Numbered from the stretch's first letter, positions 28,647-39,285 are shown. The stretch: DNA of 64,000 nt from an uncultured Bacteroidia bacterium (GCA_903904515.1 CAIVCR010000110.1:31915-95914); one strand, 5' to 3'. A program made the numbers and translations. The notes: generated from the letters alone by a model not told the origin.

Positions 28647-30062
28647 TTACTTAAGCAAATCGCGGAACCAGAAGCCGGAATCTTTTACGGTGCGCTTTTG
28701 AGTTTGAAAGTCATTATAAACAATGCCAAATCGCGGACGATTTCCTTCGTCCCATTCAAAGTTGTCGACAAAAGTCCAGGCGAAATACCCCGTGACGGGA
28801 GCGCCATCGTTTTTGGCACGGAGTACATGTTGAAGGTATCGCTGATAAAAGTGGATTCTTTGACGATCGTGGATTTTCCCGTTCTTCTTCAGATGGTCGT
28901 GAAAAGCTGCACCGTTCTCGGTAACGATGATCTCTTTGACTCCATATTTGGCAAACTGCATAATAATATCGTAGATTCCTTCTGGTGAAACTTCCCAGCC
29001 CATGGCTGTTACCTCTGCATCGATGGATGGTTTAACGCGGTTAGCCCAGATCAGGGGGATAAGAGAAGGCTTTGAGGTCACCCTGAAATAGTTCTGAATT
29101 CCGATAAAATCAAAGTCGAATTTTAAATTTTCAGGATCCTCAGGCAGAATAAACTGATCAATCTTGCGCAGAAAGGGAAGCTCCCTGTACGGATACCCCA
29201 TTCCCAGTGCGGGCTCAATAAATAAACGGTTCAGCATTACATCAAGGCGGTCGGAAGCGCGTTGATGCCTCCAGGTCCGCTTCTGAGGCTCGGTATAGGC
29301 ACATGAAAAAGTAGTTCCGATATGGCTCTCTTTTACGTTTTCCCGGATAATTCTTCCTCCTGTCGCCTGGCAAAGTGAAGCATGATGCACCGCGGCCAGA
29401 AATTTTGCAATACCACTCTTCTGAGGTGCATGCATACCCGAGAGATATCCCAGCGTTGTAAAACTTGCCGGTTCATTGAGCACCATCCAATGCCGAATCC
29501 GGTCTCCAAATCGGCGTGTACACAAATCGGCATATTCCGAAAACCAGCCAATGATATCACGGTTTGTCCAGCCCCCCAAATCCTCGAGTTTCTGAGGCAA
29601 ATCCCAATGATATAGCATCGCCCAGGGTTCGATTCCAAGCTCTAGACACTGGTCAAGCATCCGGTCATAAAAATCAATTCCCTTTTCATTTATGTGACCG
29701 GTTCCATCAGGAAGAATTCGGGGCCAGGAAAAGGAAAATCTGAAATTTTCGAAATTAAGCTCTTTCAATAACGATAAGTCGCTTTTGTACCGGTTATAAA
29801 AATCGGTGGCTTCCCGACCATTGGTTCTATCCTTTACATTTTTTGGATTAGCGGTAAACCTGTCCCATATCGATTCCCCTTTCCCGTCAATATCCCAGGC
29901 CCCTTCAATTTGATACGATGCGGTGGCAACACCCCAATGGAAGTCTGGGCCAAAATCCTTCCTGTCAATGTTCAGTTCTTTAATTTCGGACTTAAAATTC
30001 GTATTAAGCCGGTTCTGTGCAACTGAGGAGGCAATAAATTTCAAGAATCGAAGTGTGATCAT
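28647..30062 (-). CDS. Glycoside hydrolase family 1 (beta-glucosidase-like)
   Basis: FHWGVATASYQIEGAWDIDGKGESIWDRF, WMVLNEPASFTTLGY, IIVTENGAAF; exact start uncertain. Confidence 0.95.
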   Translation of the reverse strand: MITLRFLKFIASSVAQNRLNTNFKSEIKELNIDRKDFGPDFHWGVATASYQIEGAWDIDGKGESIWDRFTANPKNVKDRTNGREATDFYNRYKSDLSLLKELNFENFRFSFSWPRILPDGTGHINEKGIDFYDRMLDQCLELGIEPWAMLYHWDLPQKLEDLGGWTNRDIIGWFSEYADLCTRRFGDRIRHWMVLNEPASFTTLGYLSGMHAPQKSGIAKFLAAVHHASLCQATGGRIIRENVKESHIGTTFSCAYTEPQKRTWRHQRASDRLDVMLNRLFIEPALGMGYPYRELPFLRKIDQFILPEDPENLKFDFDFIGIQNYFRVTSKPSLIPLIWANRVKPSIDAEVTAMGWEVSPEGIYDIIMQFAKYGVKEIIVTENGAAFHDHLKKNGKIHDRQRIHFYQRYLQHVLRAKNDGAPVTGYFAWTFVDNFEWDEGNRPRFGIVYNDFQTQKRTVKDSGFWFRDLLK

Positions 30063-30153
30063 TTGGAAATACGCTCTAAATTTTAGATTCCAAAAGTATT
30101 ATTTTTTAAACATTTAAACCTAAACAGATAAGTAAAGGATAACGTACTGCTTT

Positions 30154-30377
30154 TTACTGGCGGCTGGCTGCTGGCTACTGGCTAATGGCAACTGGCGGAT
30201 GGCGACTGGCAACTAGCAACTGGCTACTGGGGGCTGGCTACTGGGGGCTGGCTACTGGGGCCTGGCTTGAATGTCTGCAAAAATTTGACCTTCCTTTTAA
30301 TTTTGCATAAAAAACTTCATTCCTTGCAAATTTTGCCAGAAGCTAGCCGCTTGCAGCAAGTAGCCAGCCGCCAGTAA
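30154..30377. repeat. Long inverted repeat built from degenerate 7-bp units (CTGGCTA-type)
   Basis: 16 consecutive 7-bp units at 30157-30268; inverted units at 30335-30377; perfect terminal IR TTACTGGCGGCTGGCT (30154-30169 / 30362-30377). Confidence 0.88.
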
Positions 30378-30526
30378 CCATCATTTAAGTTAACTACCCT
30401 AAAATTCTACACCCCGAAAATGAAATATTATTGTATTTCATCTGTAACAATATTTAATCTGATTGTAACAATATTGTAACAATATTAAGGAATTTTTGCA
30501 CTGTAGAAAATCTTTAAAATCGAATC

Positions 30527-31903
30527 ATGAAAAAGTTAAAAACGCTTTTATTTTTATTTGTATCTCTGTTGGCGCTCAACCTAAGTGCCCAGGAACAAAA
30601 CCAAGCCGAAAAAATTTCGGAATTAAACGAAAAAGTAAACGGTTTACTTGAAAGAGCAGCAACCAGCGAGTCTGATCTGGCGAAACTTACCAAAATCAAA
30701 GTTTCCGGTTATATTCAGGCTCAGTATCAGAATTTCGAGAGCCCTGCGCTACTGGCAAAATCACAAAACTATTTTTCTTTACGCAGAGTCCGGGTAAAAT
30801 TCACATATGAAGCATTAGATGGCGTAAAATTTGTAGTACAGCCGGATTTTTCACCTGGCAATATCTCCTTAAAGGATGCCTATGCCATTGTTAACGACCA
30901 TTGGACAAAAACATTCAGTCTTTGGGCAGGAAAATTCAACAGGCCAAACTACGAAGTTGAATACTCTTCAAGTCAGCGTGAATTGACAGAGCGTTCATTG
31001 GTAATCAGAACACTTTATCCGGGCGAACGTGCTATCGGTGCTAAACTGGAATACAATCCGCTGAAAGTTCCCCTACATATGCAACTAGCAATTTTCAACG
31101 GGAATGACGGTTTGACAATCGCCAACAGTGCCGGCACAAACCTTAATGCCGCAGACAATATCGATTACGACAACTTTAAAGATATCATGGCTCGTGTAAC
31201 CTATAACATAACTCTTGGAAGTTTTGGAGGATTAGATCTTGGTGCACACGGATATTTTGGAGCAGCAAAATCAAATGCATTGAAAACATTAAGCAGTGAT
31301 TACACGACTGTTAGCGATATTAAATTTGGGGATCGTGTATCAAGAAACTGGCTAGGCGGTGAATTTCAATTATTTGCTGATGTCTTGGGTGGACTTTCAT
31401 TAAAAGGTGAGTACCTTGCAGGAAAAAATGCAACTATTGGCTATGCCCCGGTTGCAGCCTCCGGAACTGTAGCAGCAATACCAGGTGTAGCAAATTTCCA
31501 GAATAATTTCGCAGGTGGTTACCTTTATCTGATCAAGAATTTAGGTAAGAAAAATCAGTTCGCATTCCGTTATGACTACTACGATCCAAATACCGACATC
31601 AAAGGAAATCAGGTTAAGGTAAAAGGATTTACTACCACTGATGCAACAAAACTTGCGAATAAAATGAGCGGTAAGGGTGACCTTGCAACCTCAACTTTTG
31701 GATTTGCATTACACCACTATTTTGACGACAACATCAGAATTACTGCCTGCTACGAAATCGTACAGAATGAAAAAGTAGGCGCTGCAGGTTTATTGACAGA
31801 AGACTATGTTCAGGCTGACGGTCAAAAAGTAGCTAAAGGTCTGGATTACAGCAAAGTCGTACCTGCCAACGTATTTACCTTAAGAATTCAGGCTAAGTTT
31901 TAA
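30527..31903 (+). CDS. Phosphate-selective porin (OprO/OprP-like)
   Basis: Signal peptide, coiled N-terminus, KVSGYIQAQYQNFES...YFSLRRVRVKFTYEALDGVKFVVQPDFSPGNISLKDAYA, C-terminal aromatic; adjacent to pst genes. Confidence 0.9.
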   Translation: MKKLKTLLFLFVSLLALNLSAQEQNQAEKISELNEKVNGLLERAATSESDLAKLTKIKVSGYIQAQYQNFESPALLAKSQNYFSLRRVRVKFTYEALDGVKFVVQPDFSPGNISLKDAYAIVNDHWTKTFSLWAGKFNRPNYEVEYSSSQRELTERSLVIRTLYPGERAIGAKLEYNPLKVPLHMQLAIFNGNDGLTIANSAGTNLNAADNIDYDNFKDIMARVTYNITLGSFGGLDLGAHGYFGAAKSNALKTLSSDYTTVSDIKFGDRVSRNWLGGEFQLFADVLGGLSLKGEYLAGKNATIGYAPVAASGTVAAIPGVANFQNNFAGGYLYLIKNLGKKNQFAFRYDYYDPNTDIKGNQVKVKGFTTTDATKLANKMSGKGDLATSTFGFALHHYFDDNIRITACYEIVQNEKVGAAGLLTEDYVQADGQKVAKGLDYSKVVPANVFTLRIQAKF

Positions 31904-32004
31904 GGATTAGGCTATTAGGCTGTAGGCGTTTAGGAAATTAAGAAATGAAGGGTGTAGACCTTTTGATTAAAAAAATAAAAGTTAAACAGAAAAAAATATA
32001 AACA

Positions 32005-32844
32005 ATGAAAAAATTCAATTTATTAAAGTCGGCAATAATAGCAGTTTTGCTTGGTGTTGTTTGCTTTGCTTTCACAGCAGCTCCCGAAAGGATCACTGTT
32101 AAAGGTTCAGATACCCTGGTAATTTTGGCACAGAAATGGGCTGAAGTTTACATGAAAAGCAACAGTAGTGCATCAATTCAGGTTACGGGTGGTGGTTCAG
32201 GTGTTGGTATTTCAGCATTGATCAATGGTGCTACCGACATTGCCAATGCAAGCCGGAAAATGAAAAATACTGAAAAGGAGAAACTCAAAGCAAGGTACAA
32301 CACCCTTGGAGTTGAAGTTGCCTGTGCAAAAGATGGTATTACAATTTACCTCAATGCTGCAAGTAAAGTTAAAGAATTAACGGTCGATCAGTTAGGCAAA
32401 ATTTTCAGAGGCGAAATTACAAACTGGAAAGAATTAGGCGGCGATGACCAGTCAATCAAACTTTACGGAAGAGAAAACAGCTCCGGAACTTATGTATTTT
32501 TTCAGGAGAATGTTGTAAAAGGCGACTATGCAACAAGCTGTCAGACGTTGCCAGGAACAGCTGCAGTAGTAAATGCAGTTAAAAAAGACACTTACGGAAT
32601 TGGATATGGTGGTGCTGCATACGCAGAAGGTATTTCAATCTGTAAGGTTAAGAAAGATGCCAACAGCCCCGCATTTGCTGCAACTGCTGAAACCATTAAA
32701 ACCGGTGATTACCCTATTACCAGATACCTCTACATGTATCTGCGTAACAGGCCAACAGGAGAAATGAAAAAATATATCGACTGGATTCTTAGTCCTGAAG
32801 GACAAAAACTGGTTGTGGACATGGGGTACTTTCCTGTCAAGTAA
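32005..32844 (+). CDS. pstS: Phosphate ABC transporter substrate-binding protein PstS-like
   Basis: ITVKGSDTLVILAQKWAEVYMK..., VTGGGSGVGISALINGATDIANASRKMK, YGRENSSGTYVFF. Confidence 0.94.
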   Translation: MKKFNLLKSAIIAVLLGVVCFAFTAAPERITVKGSDTLVILAQKWAEVYMKSNSSASIQVTGGGSGVGISALINGATDIANASRKMKNTEKEKLKARYNTLGVEVACAKDGITIYLNAASKVKELTVDQLGKIFRGEITNWKELGGDDQSIKLYGRENSSGTYVFFQENVVKGDYATSCQTLPGTAAVVNAVKKDTYGIGYGGAAYAEGISICKVKKDANSPAFAATAETIKTGDYPITRYLYMYLRNRPTGEMKKYIDWILSPEGQKLVVDMGYFPVK

Positions 32845-32886
32845 AAACAATATGAATTGAAATTCAATAAGATAAAAATGGTTCAA

Positions 32887-32930
32887 AAGCGAATAACTTT
32901 TTCACAGAAGTTATTCGCTTCCTTTGTTTT
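32887..32930 (+). terminator. Strong hairpin/attenuator-like terminator between pstS and pstC
   Basis: AAGCGAATAACTT (32887-32899) / AAGTTATTCGCTT (32908-32920), perfect 13-bp stem, then CCTTTGTTTT. Confidence 0.7.
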
Positions 32931-32965
32931 ACAATTGATTCAATCAGTCCAAAGATCCAATCTTT

Positions 32966-34216
32966 ATGACAAAAAAAAATAAAGTAAAGACTTCACAAAC
33001 ACGCGGTGAAGACATTCAGCCGTCTGTTCATATTGACATTACCCGGAAACGATTCAGAATAGGCGATTTTCTGGCGGAAAAAATAATAAAGGGGGTTGCC
33101 TTTCTTTCGATTACGATTATTGTGTTAATTTTCTTTTTTGTATTCCGTGAGGCTTTTCCTATTTTCAATACATCGAAGGAGATAATAAAACCGGCAACTG
33201 AACAAGCCAAAGCGGATACACAGGAGACCTATGGAGCAGTTACAGATGGTGATTCTAAAGTCAAACCCAACGAGATCAATGGTGCAGTTTCAGATACATC
33301 CGCTAAAAAAGACGTTCAGGAAACTTATGGAGACGTTACAGATAAACAGGAGAACCCGGAACAAAACGGAGTACAAAAAGCAAATTCTTCTGCCATTACG
33401 GCTAAGTCCACAAGTACTTATACGGTAAGTGCAGGAAGCGGAACCGATGATAATCAAAGTGCTTTAAAAACAATGCTTTCTAAAGAATGGGTTCCGGTAT
33501 CAGAAAAACCGCGATATGGCATACTTGCATTAATTATCGGCACGTTTAAAATCACACTGATTTCCCTGCTTTTCGCGGCTCCGCTAGCAATTCTCGCTGC
33601 ATTGTATACTGCAGAATTTGCGAATAAGAGAATGAAAGAGATAATCAAACCAACAATCGAATTACTGGCTGGTTTCCCTTCCGTAGTGATTGGATTTTTT
33701 GCTCTTATGGTACTGGCCACATTTTTACAAAATGTATTTCATTACAGCACCAGGTTAAATTCTTTCGTAGGAGGAATAGCAATGGGAATTGCAGCCATAC
33801 CAATTATTTTCACAATTACCGAAGATGCACTGACAGCGGTTCCAAGATCATTTAATGAAGCAAGTCTGGCTCTTGGAGCATCTAAATGGCAAACTGCTTT
33901 TTTTGTCATTCTGCCGGCAGCAACGCCGGGAATTTTTGCTGCTATCCTTTTGGGTATCGGAAGGGTATTCGGCGAAACTATGATAGCACTGATGGCGACA
34001 GGAAATGCAGCTTTAATGGATCTTAATCCTTTCGAGTCTGTCAGAACACTTGCAGCTACTATCGGAGCAGAGATGGCGGAAGTCGTTTTTGGAGACACTC
34101 ATTATAACGTGTTGTTTCTGATTGGATCGTTGTTGTTTGTTTTTACATTCGTTCTCAACGCGATTGCTGAATTTTATGTCAAGGGAAAACTTATGAAAAG
34201 AATACAGGGAAAATGA
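32966..34216 (+). CDS. pstC: Phosphate ABC transporter permease PstC
   Basis: GFPSVVIGFFALMVLA, ALTAVPRSFNEASLALGASKWQTAFFVILPAATPGI, GRVFGETM. Confidence 0.95.
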   Translation: MTKKNKVKTSQTRGEDIQPSVHIDITRKRFRIGDFLAEKIIKGVAFLSITIIVLIFFFVFREAFPIFNTSKEIIKPATEQAKADTQETYGAVTDGDSKVKPNEINGAVSDTSAKKDVQETYGDVTDKQENPEQNGVQKANSSAITAKSTSTYTVSAGSGTDDNQSALKTMLSKEWVPVSEKPRYGILALIIGTFKITLISLLFAAPLAILAALYTAEFANKRMKEIIKPTIELLAGFPSVVIGFFALMVLATFLQNVFHYSTRLNSFVGGIAMGIAAIPIIFTITEDALTAVPRSFNEASLALGASKWQTAFFVILPAATPGIFAAILLGIGRVFGETMIALMATGNAALMDLNPFESVRTLAATIGAEMAEVVFGDTHYNVLFLIGSLLFVFTFVLNAIAEFYVKGKLMKRIQGK

Positions 34217-35118
34217 TAAACAGCTTTAAAAAAAATATAAAAGGCATTGTCATTGAAGGAATCACCTTAGTTTCAGCCTTACTTATTATTGCCATTGTTA
34301 TCATCATGTTACTGGTGATCTTCATAGGTGGTAAAGACACACTTTCGTGGGAGTTTTTAACCAGTTTCCCAACCGAAGGGATGACAAAGGGTGGAATCTT
34401 TCCGGCGTTATACGGGACGGCCTTATTGGTAATTATCATGTCAATTGCGGCAGTACCATTCGGCACCATCACTGCCATATACCTCACTGAGTATGCAAAG
34501 GAGAATTCCATAATTGCCAAAACGATCCGTTTTGCAGTGCGAACCCTGGCTGTAATTCCATCAATTATTTACGGTCTTTTCGGTTTAGGATTCTTTATAA
34601 AATTTGTTGGAGCCCATATTGATGGAGCATTTTTTGGCGGTGAATTAAGATGGGGGCAGCCAAACCTTCTTTGGGCAAGTCTTACAATGTCATTATTGAC
34701 CCTCCCAGTTGTAATTGTTTCTGTCGAAGAGTCTCTGAAAACAGTGCCACAGGATCTTCGTGCCGCCAGTCTGGCACTGGGAGCAACAAAATGGCAAACC
34801 ATTCGAAAGGTTGTCCTTCCGGGATCCATTTCAGGAATCATGACCGGAACGATCCTGGCCGTTAGTCGCGGTGCAGGTGAAGTGGCTCCGATTTTATTTA
34901 CAGGAGCTGCCTATTATTTGGCAACCTTACCCGGACTTAGTGACCAGTTTATGGTATTGGGTTATCACATTTATGTGTTGACAACCCAATCAGCCAATGT
35001 CGACCAGACCTTACCAATTCAATTCGGGACAACTTGTGTATTGCTCCTACTCACTTTTGTGTTGAATATGACTGCAGTAATTTTAAGATACCGAATCAGA
35101 AAAAAGAAAAATCGTTAA
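34213..35118 (+). CDS. pstA: Phosphate ABC transporter permease PstA
   Basis: [67 protein letters not shown] overlap with pstC stop. Confidence 0.95.
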   Translation: MINSFKKNIKGIVIEGITLVSALLIIAIVIIMLLVIFIGGKDTLSWEFLTSFPTEGMTKGGIFPALYGTALLVIIMSIAAVPFGTITAIYLTEYAKENSIIAKTIRFAVRTLAVIPSIIYGLFGLGFFIKFVGAHIDGAFFGGELRWGQPNLLWASLTMSLLTLPVVIVSVEESLKTVPQDLRAASLALGATKWQTIRKVVLPGSISGIMTGTILAVSRGAGEVAPILFTGAAYYLATLPGLSDQFMVLGYHIYVLTTQSANVDQTLPIQFGTTCVLLLLTFVLNMTAVILRYRIRKKKNR

Positions 35119-35120
35119 TT

Positions 35121-35879
35121 ATGATACTTGATAAAATCGATACAAAGAATATGTTTTTGTATTACAGCGGCAAAATGGCGCTGAATAATATATCCATTCA
35201 AATACCGGAGAAAAAGGTAACGGCATTTATCGGCCCTTCGGGTTGCGGAAAATCGACTTTTCTCAGGAGCCTAAACCGGATGAACGATCTGATCGACGGA
35301 GTAAAAATAGAAGGTAAGGTAATGATTGACTCGATTAACATTTATGATAAAAATATCGATGTGGTCAATTTACGCAAAAAAGTGGGGATGGTATTTCAGA
35401 AATCAAACCCCTTTGCCAAATCGATCTATGAAAATATCGCATACGGACCAAAAATAAACGGGATAAATAATAAGCATCAGCTTGATGAGATTGTAGAAAC
35501 TGCATTGAAAAATGCAGCCATCTGGGATGAGGTAAAGGATCGTCTGGGTGATTCAGCACTTGGTTTATCCGGAGGACAACAGCAAAGACTCTGTATCGCC
35601 CGCACATTGGCAGTAAACCCGGAAATAGTTTTGATGGACGAGCCTGCCAGCGCCCTTGACCCGTTATCGACAGCTAAAATTGAGGAGCTTATTGTTCAGC
35701 TTAAGGAGCTTTACACCATCGTTATAGTTACTCACAATATGCAACAGGCTGCACGAATTAGCGATAACACCGCCTTTTTCTACCTGGGAGAGTTGATCGA
35801 ATATGACAAAACGAGAAAAATATTCACCAACCCCGACAAGAAACAGACCGAAGATTATATTACTGGGCGTTTTGGTTGA
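35121..35879 (+). CDS. pstB: Phosphate ABC transporter ATP-binding protein PstB
   Basis: [56 protein letters not shown]. Confidence 0.97.
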   Translation: MILDKIDTKNMFLYYSGKMALNNISIQIPEKKVTAFIGPSGCGKSTFLRSLNRMNDLIDGVKIEGKVMIDSINIYDKNIDVVNLRKKVGMVFQKSNPFAKSIYENIAYGPKINGINNKHQLDEIVETALKNAAIWDEVKDRLGDSALGLSGGQQQRLCIARTLAVNPEIVLMDEPASALDPLSTAKIEELIVQLKELYTIVIVTHNMQQAARISDNTAFFYLGELIEYDKTRKIFTNPDKKQTEDYITGRFG

Positions 35880-35906
35880 TTATTAATTATTTTATACATT
35901 TATAAC

Positions 35907-36581
35907 ATGGAAAATTACAGAATATTCGACTCCGAACTCGATAAACTTGCCCATAAAGTGATCCAAATGTGTTCGCAGGTCAATCAGCAAATTATCGACG
36001 TGGTTCTTGCCTTAAAAACAGCCGATCTGGTGATCGCTAAAAAGGTAATCATCAACGATGAATACATTAATAACCTTGATGTTAAAATTGATAAACTGTG
36101 CCAGAAAATTTTTGCCCTTCAGCAGCCGGTGGCTTCCGATTTACGGTACATTATTTCAGCACTTAAAATAAACAACGATCTTGAACGAATTGGAGATCAC
36201 GCAGTTAGTATTGCCAAACGGATCGAACCGCTTCAAGACTACCTGCAATTAGTAGAGGATCTTGGCATTGAAGTCATTGGAATCAAAACGACAGATCTGT
36301 TTTCAGATGTTGTTGAGCTGGTAAAAACGCACGATCTGGCATTCGCAGAACAGATAATGAGTAAAGCCGCTGAACTCAAAGATGAATGCAAAAGCGTTGC
36401 AGCCACAATACTTACAGAGATGATGCAACAATCAGAAGTGGTAGTAGTGGCAGCAAACATTCTGATTATTACAAATTTATTTGAACGAATCTCTGGCTAC
36501 TCGACCAATATCGCTGAATCGATCACCTTTGTAGTTAACGGAGAGATTGTTAAGCATAAAAAACACATTGAGAATAATTGA
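35907..36581 (+). CDS. phoU: Phosphate signalling complex protein PhoU
   Basis: QQPVASDLRYIISALKINNDLERIGDHAVSIAKRI. Confidence 0.95.
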   Translation: MENYRIFDSELDKLAHKVIQMCSQVNQQIIDVVLALKTADLVIAKKVIINDEYINNLDVKIDKLCQKIFALQQPVASDLRYIISALKINNDLERIGDHAVSIAKRIEPLQDYLQLVEDLGIEVIGIKTTDLFSDVVELVKTHDLAFAEQIMSKAAELKDECKSVAATILTEMMQQSEVVVVAANILIITNLFERISGYSTNIAESITFVVNGEIVKHKKHIENN

Positions 36582-36655
36582 TAATTTGTCGAATGGCAAT
36601 TCCATATTGTAGATTGTCAGCCGTTTAGGAGAAGAAGTATCAAATTAAGTTATTA

Positions 36656-37345
36656 ATGATGGGTGAAAAATTTAGAATACTCGTAGTTGAAGATGAAGAA
36701 GATCTGAATGAAATTCTTCAGTTTAATCTCGAGAGCGAGGGTTATCAGGTTGATACCTCTTTTTCTGCTGAGGAAGCCCTAAAAAGGGACCTTGCCATAT
36801 ACAGTCTGATAATCCTTGATGTTATGATGGGAAAGATTTCAGGGTTCAGCCTGGCTCAGCGGATCAGAAAAGAGATGCAACTTGAAGTCCCGATCATTTT
36901 TCTTACTGCCAGAGATGCCGAAAATGATATGCTTACCGGATTTAACCTGGGTGCCGACGACTATATTATTAAGCCGTTTTCGATCAAAGAGTTTCAAGCC
37001 CGCGTCAAAGCCGTTCTTAAAAGGGCAAAGGTCTCGCCTGCCGAAGTTGCCTCTACCCTGCTAAGTATGGGTAATTTAGCCATCGATCTGGAAACAAAAC
37101 GGCTTATTCTGGGAGATAAGAAAATTGAACTTACCCGTAAAGAGTATGAGATAATTTCGTTGCTGGCCAAAACACCAGGGAGAATTTTCTCACGGGAAGA
37201 GATTCTTCGCCGAATATGGGAAAGTGACGTCATCGTTACTGATCGTACAGTTGATGTCAATATGACCCGCCTTCGACGAAAAATGGAAGAATACGGCAGT
37301 TATATCCGGAACAAACCTGGATTTGGATATTATTTTGAAATGTGA
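36656..37345 (+). CDS. PhoB-type response regulator (OmpR family)
   Basis: ILVVEDEEDLNEIL, LDVMMGKISG, KPFSIKEFQARV, winged helix C-half; next to pst-phoU. Confidence 0.95.
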   Translation: MMGEKFRILVVEDEEDLNEILQFNLESEGYQVDTSFSAEEALKRDLAIYSLIILDVMMGKISGFSLAQRIRKEMQLEVPIIFLTARDAENDMLTGFNLGADDYIIKPFSIKEFQARVKAVLKRAKVSPAEVASTLLSMGNLAIDLETKRLILGDKKIELTRKEYEIISLLAKTPGRIFSREEILRRIWESDVIVTDRTVDVNMTRLRRKMEEYGSYIRNKPGFGYYFEM

Positions 37346-37360
37346 GATTAATGCTTCATT

Positions 37361-39136
37361 ATGCTTTTCGATAAAAAAACAATCAAGTGGAAACTGTTTT
37401 TCTACTATCTTCTCCTTTTTGGCATTTTTACCTTCTCAATAATACTTTATCAGAATCAACGGGAGCACCATTACAGAATCGGCGAAATTGAAACCAATCT
37501 GAATGATTATACCGACCTGACAAACCGGTACATTGAGCATCACGCCATCTTTAAGGAGAAAGCCTTTTCAAAGCTCGACAGTCTGAAGATATTGCTTCCC
37601 CCCACCAAGGTAAGGATTAGTGTGATCAGCCATGAAGGTATTGTACTGTATGACAATACCAAGACCGAATACACGTCAATGGAGAATCATAAAGAGCGGC
37701 CTGAAATCATTCAGGCACTCAAAGAGGGATTTGGCGAAAATATCCGTCTCTCAGCAACCACCAACAAAAAATACATCTATTACGCGAAATCCTATCCTAA
37801 GTATATCATTCGTGCAGCTTTTGTTTATGACACCCAAATCAAATCCTTTTTAAAAGTTGATACCGCATTTATCCTGTTTTTGATCTTTCTCTTTATTGCA
37901 TTTGGATTCCTTCTGCGGTACATTGCAAATCACATTGCAGATTCGATCACAAAACTCAAGGATTTTGCAGTTCAGGTCAGAAGCAAAGGGAATATTAATA
38001 TCAACGAGGATACACGTTTCCCCAACGATGAACTGGGTTTTATTAGCCGTGAAATCATTTTGTTATACAAGCAGTTACGCAAAACAAAAACCGAGCTGAT
38101 GCTTGAAAAAGAGAAGTTAATCAGCCATCTGTATGTCCTGAACGAAGGAGTTGGGTTCTTTTCTGCAGATAAAAAAGCGATCCTAAACAATAGTCATTTT
38201 ATCTTTTACATCAATATTATATCGGAAGAGACTACCACTGCGATTGAGAATCTGTTTCAGGCCGAAGAGTTCGGCGAGGTGAACAAATTTATTGACCAGA
38301 CAATTGCTGAAAATACGACCTATCAGCTAAATGAATTGCCCCGCATTGAATATTCTGTGCAAAAAGATAAGTTCCATTTTCATATTCAGTGCATTATATT
38401 CCCCGATAAGAGCTTTGAAATTCTGATTGCAGACCAGACTCAGCTGATGCGAAGAAGCATCATGAAACAGCAAATCACCTCGAATATCTCGCATGAACTA
38501 AAGACTCCCATATCATCTGTTAAAGGGTATCTGGAAACTGTTTTGAATAATCCAGACCTGGAACTCAGCAAACAGCACTATTTTATTGAAAAGGCATACA
38601 ATCAATCGGAACGGCTTACCCAATTAGTCAATGACATCTCCCTCTTAAATAAAATTGAGGAATATTCAGAACTCTATGTCCGCGAAAAAGTTCATGTAAA
38701 AAAAGCGATCAATGAGGCGATTGAGAGTTTTAGTGACCTGATCAAACAAAAAAACATCCAGGTTGAAAACCTGATCGGAGAAGATATTATCATCAATGCA
38801 AATCATTCACTGATCTTTTCGGTCTTCCGCAACCTCATGGAAAATTCGGTGAATTATGCAGGTGACAACATAACCATCTCCATTATTAAGTATCACGAAG
38901 ACAATTCATTTCACTATTTATCATTTTCCGACAATGGCCCAGGTGTCGATGAAGAGCATCTCTCAAGACTATTTGAACGGTTTTACAGGGTCGATTCGGG
39001 ACGTTCCAGGAAAGAGGGGGGAACCGGTCTGGGATTGGCCATTGTTAAAAATGCGATTATAAGCTTTAAAGGGGAAATCTCTGCCCGAAAGAAGAAAGAT
39101 GGAGGGCTGGAATTCCTGTTCTCGCTGCCAAGGTAG
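37361..39136 (+). CDS. PhoR-type sensor histidine kinase
   Basis: NISHELKTPISSVKGYLETVLNN (H-box), FRNLMENSVNYA, DNGPGVDEEHLSRLFERFYRVDSGRSRKEGGTGLGLAIVKN. Confidence 0.95.
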   Translation: MLFDKKTIKWKLFFYYLLLFGIFTFSIILYQNQREHHYRIGEIETNLNDYTDLTNRYIEHHAIFKEKAFSKLDSLKILLPPTKVRISVISHEGIVLYDNTKTEYTSMENHKERPEIIQALKEGFGENIRLSATTNKKYIYYAKSYPKYIIRAAFVYDTQIKSFLKVDTAFILFLIFLFIAFGFLLRYIANHIADSITKLKDFAVQVRSKGNININEDTRFPNDELGFISREIILLYKQLRKTKTELMLEKEKLISHLYVLNEGVGFFSADKKAILNNSHFIFYINIISEETTTAIENLFQAEEFGEVNKFIDQTIAENTTYQLNELPRIEYSVQKDKFHFHIQCIIFPDKSFEILIADQTQLMRRSIMKQQITSNISHELKTPISSVKGYLETVLNNPDLELSKQHYFIEKAYNQSERLTQLVNDISLLNKIEEYSELYVREKVHVKKAINEAIESFSDLIKQKNIQVENLIGEDIIINANHSLIFSVFRNLMENSVNYAGDNITISIIKYHEDNSFHYLSFSDNGPGVDEEHLSRLFERFYRVDSGRSRKEGGTGLGLAIVKNAIISFKGEISARKKKDGGLEFLFSLPR

Positions 39137-39156
39137 GTGGAAAAGAGGCGAAGAGA

Positions 39157-39285
39157 TAATTTGGAAATGTGACAATTTGAAAATGTGCTAATGTGCTAAT
39201 GTGCCAATGTGCTAATGTGCCAATGTGCTAATGGGCTAATGGGCTAATGGGCTAATTTGAAAATTTGCTAATTTGAAAATTTGAA
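39157..39285. repeat. Degenerate 8-bp tandem repeat, second locus (GNNAATKT)
   Basis: ggaaatgt gacaattt gaaaatgt gctaatgt gctaatgt gccaatgt gctaatgt ... gctaattt gaaaattt. Confidence 0.9.

Noticed and set aside
30157-30268. CRISPR array or coding repeat protein
   Set aside because: 7-bp degenerate units without spacers; no supporting ORF in the track.
35034-35120. Extended PstB N-terminus overlapping pstA
   Set aside because: Conserved start with suitable spacing is the ATG at 35121; extension is read-through of the pstA 3' end.
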